The notes: a model not told the origin generated them from the sequence alone. A DNA stretch of 64,000 nt from Schistosoma haematobium (GCF_000699445.3 NC_067198.1:27601536-27665535); one strand, 5' to 3'. Shown: positions 45,738 to 58,537, numbered from the stretch's first letter. Program-made: numbers and translations.

Positions 45738-46939
45738 AATAATAATTATCTATTTTCAAATAAGGATATTTTAGGCGAGGCGCCTCATTTTATAGACAAG
45801 ACCAGGCCGTTACAAATGCAACAGGATTTACCGTAATACATTATCCAGTTAGATTGATATGTTATAAGACACACTGGTCGTAGAAACAGGAGGACAAACA
45901 TGAATATAAGACTCGGACGTCTACTGAGTTAGTGCGCTTTATAAAGGTCATGTGACGAGCAGCTGGTGACCAAGAATAGATGTGAGTGAAGTCCAGAGCT
46001 GTTTGTAACAAGAAGTAATGCAGTAAATACATAAAATGTCAATTAAAAACGTCGACTTTAACGTATTGTTTTGATCTTGATAGTGTCCCCAAGTATCAAA
46101 GTTAACAGTCCTTTAGTAAACACAACCTCAAATCCTTCTGAAATATCCAGGTATTAATGAAGATTTAAGACCAATTATATAATCGATATGTGTTTTTGGT
46201 CTAGCCTGTTATCCTAATCGCTGCAATACTAGACATTATCCTAAAATTGCGGGCTTGTCATGATGTGACTATCTAATCTGTGAGATCTTACGTAGAAGTC
46301 CCATCATTGTTTACACTGACTCATCGTATAGTAAGAAACAACAATATAGCGTCTAATATTTCTGAATAACACATTTGGGATGAAGAAAGTATAATATATT
46401 TAAGGTGAATTAAGACAAGTTATACAGAATGACTGAGGGGTTGAGCCATTAAATCCGATTGAATAAATGTTCCTGCATTCACTATTCTTGAATTTTTCCT
46501 GGTGTTACATATTAAAAGTAAATCTCCCCAGTAAATATATGTTCAGATTCGAAGATAGTGTAGTTAGGGTCCGATACCACTACAATATATCACGAGGATG
46601 CTGGAGAAGAGGGTAAAGGAGGGAAGGAGGATGAGAAGATAGAGGTGGTCCAAAAGAGCTGAAATTCTAAGATTATGCATGTTTTAAAATGTATTAAGAG
46701 AAGCACAATGTTTGAATATACAACTGGCTTTCTTATGACATTTGTTAACATTTTAATCACAACTCGGTAGAAAATGAAACCAATTCGAGGTTACAAACAT
46801 AAATCACAGATGTATTTGGGATAGAAAATTAACATCGATACTGTTGGTTTGTCATACTATTCCACTAGATCATAAGGGGCCATAATTTAACAAACTTTTC
46901 TGCCCTGCAGACACAGGTGGATTGAGGTTCTCTCCCCAC

Positions 46940-46988
46940 CATCATGTTTGCTGGTCAGTAACGCCACCCGCCCTCTTTTATGATGTTA
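46940..46988 (+). repeat. Repeat C, copy 2
   Basis: The block tgtttgctggtcagtaacgc and a following tttatgatgtta match 45683-45737. Two copies within 1.3 kb suggest a dispersed or locally duplicated repeat. Confidence 0.45.
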
Positions 46989-47984
46989 GGCTCTCTTACG
47001 TCTGTGGTATGTTTGAATATTGCTTTAATATAAGCCCCAAGTTGTACACCTTGTTGGAATGCACTGTTTGTATTAGTTACATGTCACAAGCAGTTCAAAC
47101 AGCTTAAGCTTTTGTATCGAGTGTTAGACGTTCACTTAGTATATCACACCGCTATGAAGTTAACTAACGGTACAAGTTATAAGATACTGGTCAGATAGTG
47201 TATAGCTTGGAGATGGGTAAGGACAGGTAGCCAGTCAAAGAGTATAAGAGCTTAAGGTTGCATAATTTCTGATTAAGATGATAAGTAAGAAAACAAAACA
47301 TTTGAATCCTAGTGATTTTGAAAATTAAAACTTTAAACTGATGGACTATGATTTAGAAGGAACTCAGTAATTTGGGATATTATAAGCTTCTTATGATCGG
47401 CCATAGTTTCACAGAATCCATATGTCTAAGGAGTTATGTTTCCACTCGAAAAAACAATTTAAAAACGGACATAGAAGTTCATGGAAAAAATGATCTGACA
47501 ACAAACATTAAGAAGATTCGAAGCTGAATGCGAGGAATAGGAGCACAAGGGCAGGACTAACTATGAATAGTGAGAGAAGGGAAGCCGTTTGATTCATTAT
47601 TTGGTCATACATATATGAAGCGCAATGGAAGTCCGTTATATTCATGATCGGTCTATGTTTGAGGTGGTAGTACACAAATTTTGAAAAGACTGAGCTCAGT
47701 TTCTATTTTAAAACATTCTCCAATATGAAACTCGTTAGCCGTCTACATTTAGAAACAATCAAGGAGGCATGTTCTTCAAATCATAAGATTCCTGTGAGCC
47801 CAATATCCTAATCGTGCACCTATTTGAGTATTTGAGGTTTAGAATTATTTAAGTAAAGCGGTAGTTTATTTGGATGTTTTCCAAAATGCTTGTTATCACT
47901 TTGAGCAGTGACTGCTATATTTTGCTCCTGATAGATGGGTTATTGGCGTCACTTTAAATCTGTGAAACACTTTCACCATTAGCT

Positions 47985-49940
47985 TCAGGTTTAAAGCTGT
48001 TCAGAGCACAAACATGGTATCCGAAATTTAAAGATTTTACATATGTCATTTACATACATGGGAAATAAAAGTGAACCTGACACACTTTCGCAGATAACTT
48101 CACTAGTTATTGACCATGGTGTTGTGGGTCGTTGTATCTTACAATACCGCTCAGTTAAGAATGAAGCGAACCATGAATATAGTAGGTTGCTGATTCCGAA
48201 GGACTTCAATTTAACGAGAGGCCTCTTGTGTCGGACCTTATCGAAAGCTTTCTTTAAGTCTAAGGATAGGACCAACACAAGAAGTTCGTTGTATCTCTTC
48301 AGAGTTATGTCATTCAAGTCATCTACTAGGTCTTTATCGCATGACCTGAACACCAGAAACCCATGTTATGAGGTCGAGATGAAGTTATTAGTGAGTAGAT
48401 GTTGAACTGTCTCAGTGTTAACTAATTCTTCCATCACTCTCGATACTACTGAAATCATGTTTATGGACCGGTAATTTCCAACACTTGCTGAAGGTCCTCA
48501 TTTGATCTTGAGAATGGCATGTGTAATTTACCAGGCAGTATGGCAACATGCTCTAGAGAATGATATCGCAAATAGTTTAAATATAACGCACAGATCATCA
48601 CATCCATATTTTAGCATACTAGCTGGAATATCATCTGGTCCTCCAATGAAGTAGTGTTTCAGCATGTTGATTGCCTTAGAAAGATTCTGAACATTGAATT
48701 GTACACTAGTTATTTCACTGGAAGGTATTGGAGTGGACCGTAATTAATTTAGTGAATTTTGTTTGCTATTGATTAACAAAATGATTCATTAAATAGTTCT
48801 GTAATAAGTATAGGATCATCATACAATTAACTTTCCCTGATAAATATGTTTCCTTATTTCGATTTTGAGCGTTTAAGTGTATTTTGGAGGTGTTCGATAA
48901 GTGTGGAGGATTCATTATTGTTCCACAGCACCCTTTTACTGTTCAACTGTTTTCGTGTACATATTGTCTCTGCCTGAAGAATTATTAACGTCATTATAGA
49001 TAAAGAGAAAAAGTCGTCAAGGTTGTGGGATTCGGTGAAACATTTTAGAATACTTATTTGAGTACGAACCAATTTATACAGATATTTAAAAAACTTAAGT
49101 CTCCGATATTCCAGGGGTCCGATTTTGTCGAAGATATTACTGATATTGTTACAGGGTATATTATTTAGTGTATCGGTATTGTTTACAGTGAAGAAGGTAC
49201 ACGAATCAGTGCTTTTTAGACAGTTTCGGAAGTTTTTTCAATCAAATTTGTTATAGTCTCTATGATGTGTGGCAGTTTCACGCCTAGAAGTTGTATTTTT
49301 TATATCACGTCTAAGGATGACAATATTATGGTCACTACCTGGAAACGTTTTACCAATATGTACAGTATTAGGAATGAGGTTACCAGCAAAGACTGACTCC
49401 AAGATATTTTGAAGTCTGATAGGGCTACCACATATTGAATCTACTGTTTAATCTCTAAGTGCTTAGTAAATGAGTCAAACCGTTTTGGTGCTTTGACGTG
49501 AAGCCAAGAAGTTTGAGGCATGTCGAAATCCCCATAAATAGGCTTGTCTGTGAATGGTGGGGACGAAGCTAGTATAAATACTTCTTATAATGGTATTTCC
49601 CTGTTAATAAATTAGGTTGACGGTGAACATAGATAAAAAATAAGGTACTGAATTTGAGAGCTTCAGAAAATCTACACAGAATCCTTTATTTTGTTTAATT
49701 TCGGTATATCACATAAGAGTAATTGTTAGCTGTGTTGAGCATATGTAAAGCAGCCTGCGAATCGCCTTCGTAACCCACTAATTTCATATAGGTAATAGTT
49801 ACCACGAAACATCCTTGAATGAGAAATACTACTGGCAGTCAGTGCCTCAGATATGATTATAATTTTTGGCTAATAAAAAGATGCAAACAGAGCTAAACCG
49901 GTCTTTTTATTACAGATCCACGAAGCATTTATAAAACATA
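47985..49940 (-). mobile_element. CR1-class element: endonuclease and RT, 3'-truncated
   Basis: From 49940 downwards on -, decayed frames follow the CR1 pol order. The endonuclease starts IIIISEALTASSISHS and continues FRGNYYLYE; YGDFDMPQTSW (GDFN block) and GSDHNIVIL (SDH block) follow. The RT then reads GPDDIPASMLKYG, SLDLKKAFDKVRHKRPLVKL and YSWFASFLTER. The frame at 47991-48353 is open for 120 codons. The sequence ends before the catalytic ADD block, so the 3' half is missing. Multiple stops and frameshifts mark it as dead. It is a different copy from 41.2-43 kb because the regions overlap only in part. Confidence 0.78.
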
Positions 49941-51950
49941 TATTAAACAAATGGTCGACTAAATTAAAGTGAGTGAGAGCATCTCAAGTAAGGGAATTAT
50001 TGTAATCCTCAGGGAGGCGATATGTACTTAAAGTAAGGAAGTGGTCGTTCTTCGGTAGCCCGTCTTTTTAGAGGACGATATATCACAGGAGTTAGTGAAG
50101 TCACTCGGAGAGTTTAATCAGAAGGAAGGATTAGGAATGCTATCAAATTGAAGCTTCACAGGGGAAGAGATTTTGATGGAGTTTTGTTATCTGAGCTGGA
50201 CGAAGAGAGTTTGCATTTTGTATGTGGTTTGGAATGGTTTGGGCTAAACGACTAACCAAGGGTAACACTATCAACTGCACTCCAAAAAATATTTCCTAAG
50301 TTGACTGTGCATTGTACTGTGATTCTCAGTGTAGTTACGGTCGCAAATCTCTTAGCTTGGGTTAAAGCTGTTTTTATTTGTGTGTATGGTCAGTCATGCT
50401 AGATTCTGTACAAACCACTTTATTTACTCTTCTCAGGCCATATTTTGACCTTGTCAGTTATCCACTTGTTAACCCTGACTGCCTTCATATGATCGTGTTT
50501 GTGTCAATTGCATGTCCTATTCATTACGTGTCTGCAACTTATTTTTTCTAAATGTAATCATTGAGTGGCGCCTGATCAAAATGAGCTAGCTCGTTCGCCT
50601 TCACTGCTGCGCATCAATTCGCCTCTTTGATTGTATGTCTGAACCTATGAGTATATGAAATATAAGTATTCACAGTGCATTCTCGTATTTGGCTTGTCTT
50701 ATTCTCTTATTCACTAACGCAAATTAAGTTGATAAAGATATACGGGGGTTGGAGGAGTGTATATCTCGATAACATTTGTTTAATTACGGCTCCTTATGGT
50801 TTAGTGGGATGTCACGAACTTATGGTATTGATGCTGATTTATCACGCAAAATACCTCTTTTAATCGTGTTACGAACGATGAATTGGTTTCACTTCCTACT
50901 CAGAAATCCTATTACAAGCAAACCAGACAATTTGCTAATATGCGAAGCCTACTCAAGACCCTATAATACCTGAAAAAAAATAATACAAAAAAAACGAAAA
51001 GGGCTCTGATAGCTTCGGTAATAAAAGGAAGATAGCCAATTGCATATCACAATACTATTTCTAGCACTGTATTTTATTTTATAACCACACATAATCCCAT
51101 GCTCTCAGCTCCTTTCCGAATTGCCTCCATTTGTCAGTTGTATGTCCACTCACACCTTGTTAACACTTATTTTCTTTAACTTATTAAAATGCTCTTTCTT
51201 AACAAATACCTTAACAAAAGAAAATTAGGTGAGTATTCATACCTTAAACATTCCTTCATGAATATTGGCTACTCTGCTTCTCGTCATTTCTTTTACTTGC
51301 TCCCTCTTTCAGTCCCCTTGTGATATGGAACGAAAGATTTCATCCTGCACCATCCTCAAAGCCTTAGACATTCCAAAGGGACATAAGGTTGCGACATTTA
51401 GAAGCTCCCACCTTCAATGGACCTGTCCTTGACCATCAGTTGCACATTTGCAGCGCAACTTTCATGAAGCGCGCCAACTGTGATACTGCTTAAAACCATC
51501 TACATTCATATCTTATAAATTATCAACCCAGCTATGTAATTTACTACAGTGGATATTGTATCATTTGTATCAATTTGATCTTGCCTGTAAACTGGCATGC
51601 CTCATGTAACAAACTGTTATTTGAGAATAAATTATTATTATTACTTATTATACAATCAAACCGGAGTCAGATCTGTATCGACTGCTATCAAACGCAACTC
51701 AATTTCGTAAATGTGGCCTTCAGCTTAGCAACCAATCAGAATGAGGCGGGAATTATTATATCCGCCATCTTTGTAAGCAATTGTGGTCGGTTTTCTTCGT
51801 TCTGTGCTTTTTTCAGCTACTTCTTTTGTGTAGCCACAGAATTCAATGTTTCAGTGTGCTAAAATGCAGAAGTTAATGTAATACTCTGAGTGTTGGACCA
51901 AAATTTTCCATCATTTTGCTTTGTTTTCTGGGCTTTGACTGCTACTACTG
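49941..51950. other. No recognised gene; repeat D copy 2 at about 50196
   Basis: Apart from the repeat D string at about 50196-50225 (+), only short frames occur (for example 50675-50863 and 51575-51862) with no recognisable domains. The right end abuts the LTR element target site. Confidence 0.4.
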
Positions 51951-51954
51951 AAGT

Positions 51955-52221
51955 TTTCGTGCCTTAAAGTAACCCTCGTGCTATTGATAGAAGAAACCAG
52001 ACAAGTAGTGAATAGGTCTTTATTTCGATCTTAGCGCGGTCACAGTGGAGCGTGGGATTATCTGTTCAGACAAACAAAGGCTCTCAACATTCAATATAAG
52101 ATAATAGGGAATATAACGCTTATACAAAACAAGGAAGTGAATGAATACTTGAACAATACTGTTTTGGCATATACTTGGTTGTTTGGGGTCAACTCTTAAC
52201 CAACCAACCTAAGCTGTTACA
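51955..52221 (-). repeat. 3' LTR, 267 bp
   Basis: It is identical to the LTR at 58549-58814 except for one extra A (ccttaaagtaacc against ccttaagtaacc). It begins TGTAACAGC on -. It carries no coding frame. Confidence 0.95.
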
Positions 52222-52224
52222 TTA

Positions 52225-52234
52225 GCTTCCCCCT
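52225..52234 (-). other. Polypurine tract
   Basis: AGGGGGAAGC lies immediately before the 3' LTR on -, where plus-strand DNA synthesis is primed in LTR elements. Confidence 0.7.
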
Positions 52235-53235
52235 AGAATCGACTTCCGTAGGAACGTCGGTTCGATTAACCTAACTATCGAAGACACCTTAGTTCTATTT
52301 CTCATCCCAAGGGAAAATTATCAACTCCCTCACTGTTTGACTTACAATCAGTGACGACTGACGCTGTCAACGATAGCCCATGGATATCTCTTCTTTACTA
52401 GCTTGTCATCTTATTTTGTAGCATGTGATTTCTTCTACAACTATCGACGACGGTCTGCTGCGTGCTTTCAAGAGAAAGTGTGAGAATGTGGAATAAGAAT
52501 ATCTGAGGAAGTGCCGCGAGCGGGCTACCCAACACCATGTTGGTGAGGTACGATTTTTCCGTGCTCAGACCGGCTATCAGGTGTTTACTCACCTGCCTCT
52601 TGAGTCGCCCTCAAGTAAAAAGTAAAGAAGAATCTACTTCAAAGGTAATGGTGAAAATCAAGCAAACCTGAAGAACTGCTCCACTGCCTGCATAAAATAA
52701 TAAGATACAAAATGGAAATACATAAATGTAATTGATAATTGTTCGGTTCCATGTAAGTGCTTGGTCTCCAGAACGGATTGGTATTCTGGAAGGGAATATA
52801 CATAGTGTAGATATCTTGTGCACGAAAAACCATGAAAAAAAATACTCTTTTGTAATGCATATATGTAAAAGGGTGAACTTGCTAGAAGTTGGACTCTTTA
52901 ACAAAATCGATCAAACGCGTGACCTTGAGCCTGTGATGACCGCGTTTTACAACTAGATGCGTAACCAAGGGTGCATCAGAATACTCCACGAAACGGAAAA
53001 GAATATACGGTTAAGAAGCAAAAGAAACTGGGTAGAGTATGCGGATCAAGTACAGTTGTGTTAAATACCCTTTTCTGGTTTGATTTAGGTATGCATGATA
53101 TATTGAAGCAATATATCGTCAATTCATCCAAGTAACGAATTGGTTTGCACCTCAGAAGTGTGTAAGTCCTATTACTCATTAGTATTATGAGTGATTAATT
53201 GGTGTAAGGAAATATTGAAGTCACTTCCTCCGTGG

Positions 53236-53390
53236 TCTGATGTGGCTTAACGGCTAAGCACGCGGTCTAGCATTCAGGAGGGCAGAGGTTCGAGTGCGTG
53301 TGGGGCCTGCGCTTTTGTTCACCAGACCCACCTTCAATACGATGTTTGTTGCCCGTAAGTCGCGCACATATGAGAGAAAAAAAATGACAA
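53236..53390 (+). repeat. tRNA-derived SINE-like sequence
   Basis: An A-box-like TGGCTTAACGG at 53243 and a B-box-like GGTTCGAGTGC at about 53287 have the spacing of a tRNA internal promoter. Arms around them do not fold as an intact tRNA, and a non-tRNA tail follows (ccaccttcaatacgatg). A SINE or tRNA pseudogene is the likeliest reading. Confidence 0.5.
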
Positions 53391-54379
53391 GAGGACAGAT
53401 TGATATATCAAAGTGCCATATTGGAAAAGTATAAGTTCTTTGTTTACATTAATATTATCACTATAGAAAAAAAACTACAAGTTTAGTAAATTTCCATTTT
53501 ACGTTATATTTAAACTAACGAATATATATATATATCAGTTATTGACATAAAATGTCTTTTTTATAACGCTAATGTTAAGTTCCAGGACTTTGTATGGGCC
53601 ACTAATAATAATTGGTTTAACGTTAGCATAGTCGTGATATTCATATTGTCAGTTCAATGTTATGATTACTAAACAGTTCCCTTATAAGTTGTTTAAAATT
53701 AGGTATGTGGAATCAATGCGGCTGACATAGTAACCTTACAGTAACGCACTGTACTATATCTTCACGGTTATTGATTCTTAAATGTCAGAAATTTAAAAAA
53801 ATCTGAATATTGCCAATAAAGATGGGTTATATGATCACACTAAAAAGCATGCTGCAGGGAAACTGGTTAAGTCATTACGTAAGTTTCCTAAACATGAAAA
53901 AAAAATGATGAGAACTTTAATAAGTACTTGACCATGGTTTAATCCGAAATGTTTTGTCTAGAAAACTACTTATTAATGGTAGTATTAATCGTATCAAGCT
54001 ACTAAACATATCCTCAACCGAAAACTTTTAGAAGTAGTTCATATGGTATATATGCATAGCCAGTCTACGTGAAAAATGTATATAAATATATAAGAAGTAC
54101 AGCCAACATAGTTAATTAACCAGAAAAAGAAATTATAAAACTCGCCTGGGTTGCTTTTTGAATTCGTTGTATTTGCCAGTGTTAGTTGTATGAGTTTGAT
54201 TAAAATCCTCAGCCATCGTTTCGGAATACCTAGCTTATGTGTCCAGTATTTAAAAAAAAATATTTAACATAACACGTATATATCAAAGGTAAAAGGTCTG
54301 GGGAGTTGTCGGTGAGGCGGAATGAGGAAAAAAATATTTTTAAGTAGATGCAGGGTGTGATTAGCTGCGTGGTTAGATT

Positions 54380-57300
54380 TTATCCTGCAGCCGAAACTGT
54401 CAACATCCTTGACTGACTAATTGGATGTGCCCAGCGAACCGTTTTAGTCATTTGTAAAGATTTATTATCTTTACATTTCGATTCCGTAATGGATTTGTCA
54501 GTTAAACGATCTAACAACACGTACAGTGGTTCATGATCTAGATAAGCCGGCTTTAGCCTATCAATACTGTGTCGATGTTTCCTTGTTTTTCTATCACGAA
54601 ATATTTAGATTTTCTTGAGACGACTTTGAAAGGACCTTCAAATGGAGGACTGAGTGGTGCTTTTATTTTGTCACATCTTATCCAGACGTGCGTGCAATTG
54701 CTTAGGTCTTTAGGTATATATACGGCGCGCGATTGTTCACGAGTATTAATCGGCTTAAGTTTAGACATGTGGTCCCGTAGTTGATCTACATAATTTTCTA
54801 AATTAAGTTTTTGACTGTTAGTATTAGGGTTAATAAATTCACCTGGTAGTCTCAGAGTTGTTCCGAAAACCAGTTCCGCAGCTGAACACTGTGCGTCAGT
54901 TTTGACAGATGTTCGTATTCCCAACATAACTAACGGTAGGAATTCTGTCCACTGATTGGGGTTTGAGTGAGATATAAGGGCGATTTTTAGCTGATGGTGA
55001 AAACGTTCTACCATCCCATTAGCCTGAGGATGATATGCAGTGCAGCGTATCCTATTGGAGCCTAGAAGTTTAGCCAAGTTATTAAATAGTTCGGATTCGA
55101 ATTGCGCTCCTCTATCCGTCGTTATTGTTATGGGTGTACCAAAAATGGTTACCCAGTTCTGCATGAAAACTTTGGCTACTGTTTCCGCTGTGATGTCCGC
55201 TATCGGGATGGCTATAGGGAATCTGGTAAATCGATCTATGCATGTAAACAGATAATTAAAACCGTTTGAACGTGGTAAAGGACCTACCAAGTCGATATGC
55301 ACATGGGCAAAACGTGCATCTGGTTGCGAGAAAACACCTATGGGTGAATTTGTGTGACGATTAATCTTTGATTGTTGGCATGCTGAACACTCTCTAACCC
55401 ATTTGTGTACATCCTTCTGTAAATTCGGCCATATATATCTGGCATTGATTAGTTTTGTTGAAGCTTTCGCGCCAGGATGAGACAAAGAATGAAAGTTATT
55501 ATATATCAACTTTCGCATATTTTTGGGAACGAAAAGTCGCGGCATTGCCTTGGTCGTGTCACAATAAATTAGAATACCATCGATAGGTGATGAGAATTGT
55601 TTTAAATTAAGACTTGAATTGTTTGTTTTAAGTAGGTTTTGTAATTCCAGGTCCTGCTCTTGTTCGTGTCTCAACGTCTCGAAGTTTACTGTAGACTGCT
55701 GTAGCACGTTCATTTCTAGTCTGGATAAAGCATCTGCCGCCTGATTGTCCTGACCTTTGACATGTCGGATATCGCTTGTGAACTGTGATATATAGTCAAG
55801 GTGTCGGACTTCTCGAGGTGAGTATTTATCGGCTCTCGCTTTTAATGCATTCGTCAGAGGTTTGTGATCCGCAAAGACTATAAATTCCCTACCTTCTAAC
55901 ATGTGTCGGAAGTGTTTAATGGTCAGGTAGATTGCAAGAAGTTCTCGCCCGAAGGTAGAATACCTTGTTTCGGCTGGAGCGAGTCTTTTCGAGAAGAAAG
56001 CAATTGGTTTCCAGGCGTTTTTAACCAGTTGGTCAAGGGTACCGCCTACTGCTTTATCTGAAGCATCCACCATCAAAGCAAGTGGGGAAAGAGAATTCGG
56101 ACATATCAACGTAGTTGCTTGAGCCAGTTTATCTTTAAGCTGTTTAATAGCTTCGATGGCGTCAGAAGACAGTTTGAATTCTTTTGGTTTTCCTTTAAGT
56201 GAATCTGTCAAAGGTTGCATTAATTGTGCACAACCTGGTATGAATCTGAGATAAAAGTTAATTAGGCCTAGAAAACTTCTCAGTTGTGTTAGAGAACTAG
56301 GTATGGGGTATTGTTTGATGGTATCCACTTCTTTTTTGATAGGTTTAATCCCTTCTGGGCTTATTGTGTGACCGAGAAATTCTAAAGTTTGAACACCGAA
56401 AACACACTTTGATGTATGTTTATTCCATGTTCATCCAGTCTTTTCAACACTGCTTGTACATGCTGTTCGTGTGATTGCAAATCGGGGCTGGCAATTAACA
56501 AGTCGTCTATATACCCCTGCGCAAATGGCATATCTCGAAGTAGGTTATCTATGAATCTTTGAAATGTCTGTGCCGCATTTCTCAGGCCGAATGGCATGCG
56601 TACAAACTCGAATAAGCCAAAGGGTGTTGTAATAGCTGTCTTGGGAATATCTTCATCAGCCACCGGGATATTGTGATATGCCCTGACTAGGTCAATTTTA
56701 GTGAATATGTTCATACCCTGTAAACCGTTGGTGAAATCTTGGGTATGAGGTATTGGATACCTATCTGGTACGGTTTGACGGTTTAGGGCTCTGTAATCCC
56801 CGCACGGTCGCCAGTCACCTTCATTCTTCTTTGGGGCCATATGCAAGGGGGATGCTCATTGACTATCAGAGGGACGGATAATACCCAATTGTAGCATATA
56901 ATCAAACTCGGCCCTAGCGATTTTGAGCTTATCTGGTGCTAGTCTCCTGGGTTTTGCAAAAACCGGTGCACCTTCGGTTTTGATAGTGTGACTTACTTTT
57001 AGTTTGTCTTTAGAAGGCTGTGGGTTTGGTTTAGTTAAGTTTGGAAATTCCGCGAGTATATCTTGGAATTTCGCTGTTGTTACTGGAGGAGTTTGAATCA
57101 AGTTAAGAGAGCTGATGTGACTTTCTTTGCCTTTTGTGTAATACGAAGTTTCTTTTAGTGTTAATCGCCATTTCTTGGTGTCAACTAGAAATTCGTATCT
57201 CTCTAGAAAGTCCATCCCCAGTATTGCCAGATCTAAGTCGGCTACCGTGAAAACCCAAGGGAATTGCCTCCTGAACCCCAAATCTAGGGTTAAAGTTTTC

Positions 57301-57509
57301 TGCCCAAATGTCGCGATTTTAGTTTTATTTGCAGCTTGAAGTGTAATTGATGATGTTTCTCGACTAATCTCAGTTTTATGTTGAGGGATGATGCTAAGAG
57401 CAGCGCCAGTATCCACCAAGAAATTCAAGCCAGAGTTTCTGTCTCTAACATAAAACAAGCGACTGTTTAGGCGCCCCTCCTCAGTCGTCGCGACCTGGGG
57501 AGGGGTTAC
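54380..57509 (-). pseudogene. Gypsy pol: protease, RT, RNase H, integrase, with three lesions
   Basis: The pol frame is -1 relative to gag and starts in the overlap near 57512. Protease: [42 protein letters not shown], and [10 protein letters not shown] (catalytic YIDD). RNase H: LMVDASDKAVGGTL, and later VKGQDNQAADALSRL. Integrase: HH-CC finger (HSLSHPG, then CSACQQSK), HIDLVGPLP, TTDRGAQF and NGMVERFHHQ (D, D and E). Lesions are an in-frame TGA at 56856-56858, where the family has Trp (one G-to-A change); a one-base shift near 56402; and another shift near 54558. The frame then ends at a TAA, 54380-54382. A complete pol is not encoded by this copy as read. Confidence 0.92.
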
Positions 57510-57518
57510 TCGTTTCCC
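57474..57518 (-). promoter_or_regulatory. Predicted -1 ribosomal frameshift signal (gag to pol)
   Basis: On - the heptamer GGGAAAC (57518-57512) lies in the gag frame as G GGA AAC, the canonical X XXY YYZ slippery form. After a 6-nt spacer (GAGTAA, which includes the gag stop) a stem follows: CCCCTCC (57505-57499) pairs perfectly with GGAGGGG (57480-57474). It can extend inside by CAG/CTG past one C-A mismatch, leaving a loop around GTCGCGACGA. A -1 slip at the heptamer enters exactly the open pol frame (GKRVTPPQVATTEEG then protease). The site, spacing, stem and frame all agree. Confidence 0.85.
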
Positions 57519-58351
57519 ACTGTCTTAGAATTATGCTTAGGCCAGGCGCATGGTTGCATGCACTTGGTTGAGTTGACACCAAACTTCCAGTGGTACCAAC
57601 AAAACTGCCCAGATTGTCTAGACATTTGTGACCTGTTTTGTGACTTGGCTCGTGGTCGTTGTGGTGACCTGCTCCTGTTTCTATGACCCATTTGCATTCT
57701 GGTGACAGCCTCAGTGAGACTCTTAACACTCGCAATGAGTCCTTCTATGACGGGGTCGTTTGCTGATTCTACTTTTTGTGTGTGATTTATTGTGCCTGAT
57801 CCAGTTGGAGGACCTCTTTCCATTATTCTGTCGGCTATACGCGCTAAATGAGATAATGAGGTTTCAGGATCTTGTGCATCCAAACAGTGTTGGACGTAGC
57901 ATGGGAGAGCTTGTATCCATCCTTGTTTTAGGACTGCTTCACCCACTGTGTTATCACCCACTAAGACTTGGAGGTGACGTAAAAACTGTGAAGGCGACCG
58001 ATCACCTAGTGTTTCACCTTGAAAAAGTCTTTGAATTCTTTGACTATCTGATAATGATAAACGGTTCATTATCTCTCGTCTTAAGATGGTGTATGGTTGT
58101 GGTGATGGTGGACTTAAAATCAAGTCACGGACTTCTTTGGCGACTGAAGGAGGAAGGATAGAACACAAATCTCTATAGCGAATCCCTTCAGATTTGATAT
58201 TGTGTCTCGTGAAATAATGCTCTAGTTGAGCAAACCACAACTCAGGATCACTACGATCAAATTCTGGAAGTCGGGATTTCGTAGTCATAACAGTGTCTAT
58301 CTCCACTGGTGACAAATCCTCCAGATTATGGGTTTCTATTGAATCTGACAT
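57506..58351 (-). CDS. gag: Gypsy gag protein, intact 281 codons
   Basis: ATG at 58351 gives MSDSIETHNLEDLSP and an uninterrupted frame to TAA 57506-57508. The N-terminal two thirds resemble the capsid region of CsRn1-type gag (FDRSDPELWFAQLEHYF, SILPPSVAKEVRDLI, LGDRSPSQFLRHL). The C-terminus is basic (RNRSRSPQRPRAKSQNRSQM). It carries one zinc-knuckle-like CHCC motif: CWYHWKFGVNSTKCMQPC. Gag packages the element RNA into particles. It overlaps the frameshift signal that leads into pol. It is the only intact gene of this element. Confidence 0.9.
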   Translation of the reverse strand: MSDSIETHNLEDLSPVEIDTVMTTKSRLPEFDRSDPELWFAQLEHYFTRHNIKSEGIRYRDLCSILPPSVAKEVRDLILSPPSPQPYTILRREIMNRLSLSDSQRIQRLFQGETLGDRSPSQFLRHLQVLVGDNTVGEAVLKQGWIQALPCYVQHCLDAQDPETSLSHLARIADRIMERGPPTGSGTINHTQKVESANDPVIEGLIASVKSLTEAVTRMQMGHRNRSRSPQRPRAKSQNRSQMSRQSGQFCWYHWKFGVNSTKCMQPCAWPKHNSKTVGNE

Positions 58352-58537
58352 GAGGTATGTGACAAATATAGCAATAAAGTTAGCACGAAAAATGGTTACT
58401 ATAACACGAATAACTTAAGATAATACGGAATAAACTAGTTATATACTCAAATTAGTTTACGGATAAACAGGTCTACTTTTACGATTAAGTAAAAAAATGT
58501 TAATAACAGAAATGAGGTTAAATTTGTGTTCAAAAAG

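Larger units (their letters stand above)
44331..47980. other. AT-rich stretch with small repeats and one orphan ORF
   Basis: A 66-codon + frame at 44845-45045 (RINVILYDQYVWDSF...) has coding-like composition but no recognised identity. Short repeats occur: ttgaaagtg-tagatt-aggtt at about 45052 and 45198, and a block around tgtttgctgg-agtaacgcca at 45692 and 46948. I see nothing else to annotate. Confidence 0.4.
52222..54379 (-). other. Unexplained 2.1-kb region between pol and the 3' LTR
   Basis: Elements of this type normally end soon after integrase, so 2.1 kb here is long. It is AT-rich with an open stretch at 52398-52904 on - that has one stop and a hydrophobic segment (YIYVFPFCILLFYAG). 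I see no envelope-type features that would justify calling an env gene. A tRNA-like repeat lies at about 53236-53390. Either the element has an extra 3' region or other DNA has inserted here. No flanking duplication was found to settle this. Confidence 0.5.

Noticed and set aside
52398..52904. Envelope gene of the LTR element
   Set aside because: The frame contains a stop, lacks a signal peptide and paired membrane segments, and has no recognisable envelope features.
53236..53310. Functional tRNA gene
   Set aside because: A and B boxes are present, but the arms do not form a full cloverleaf and no acceptor stem closes.
57760..58161. 133-codon + frame across gag
   Set aside because: It is antisense to the intact gag frame and has no independent support.
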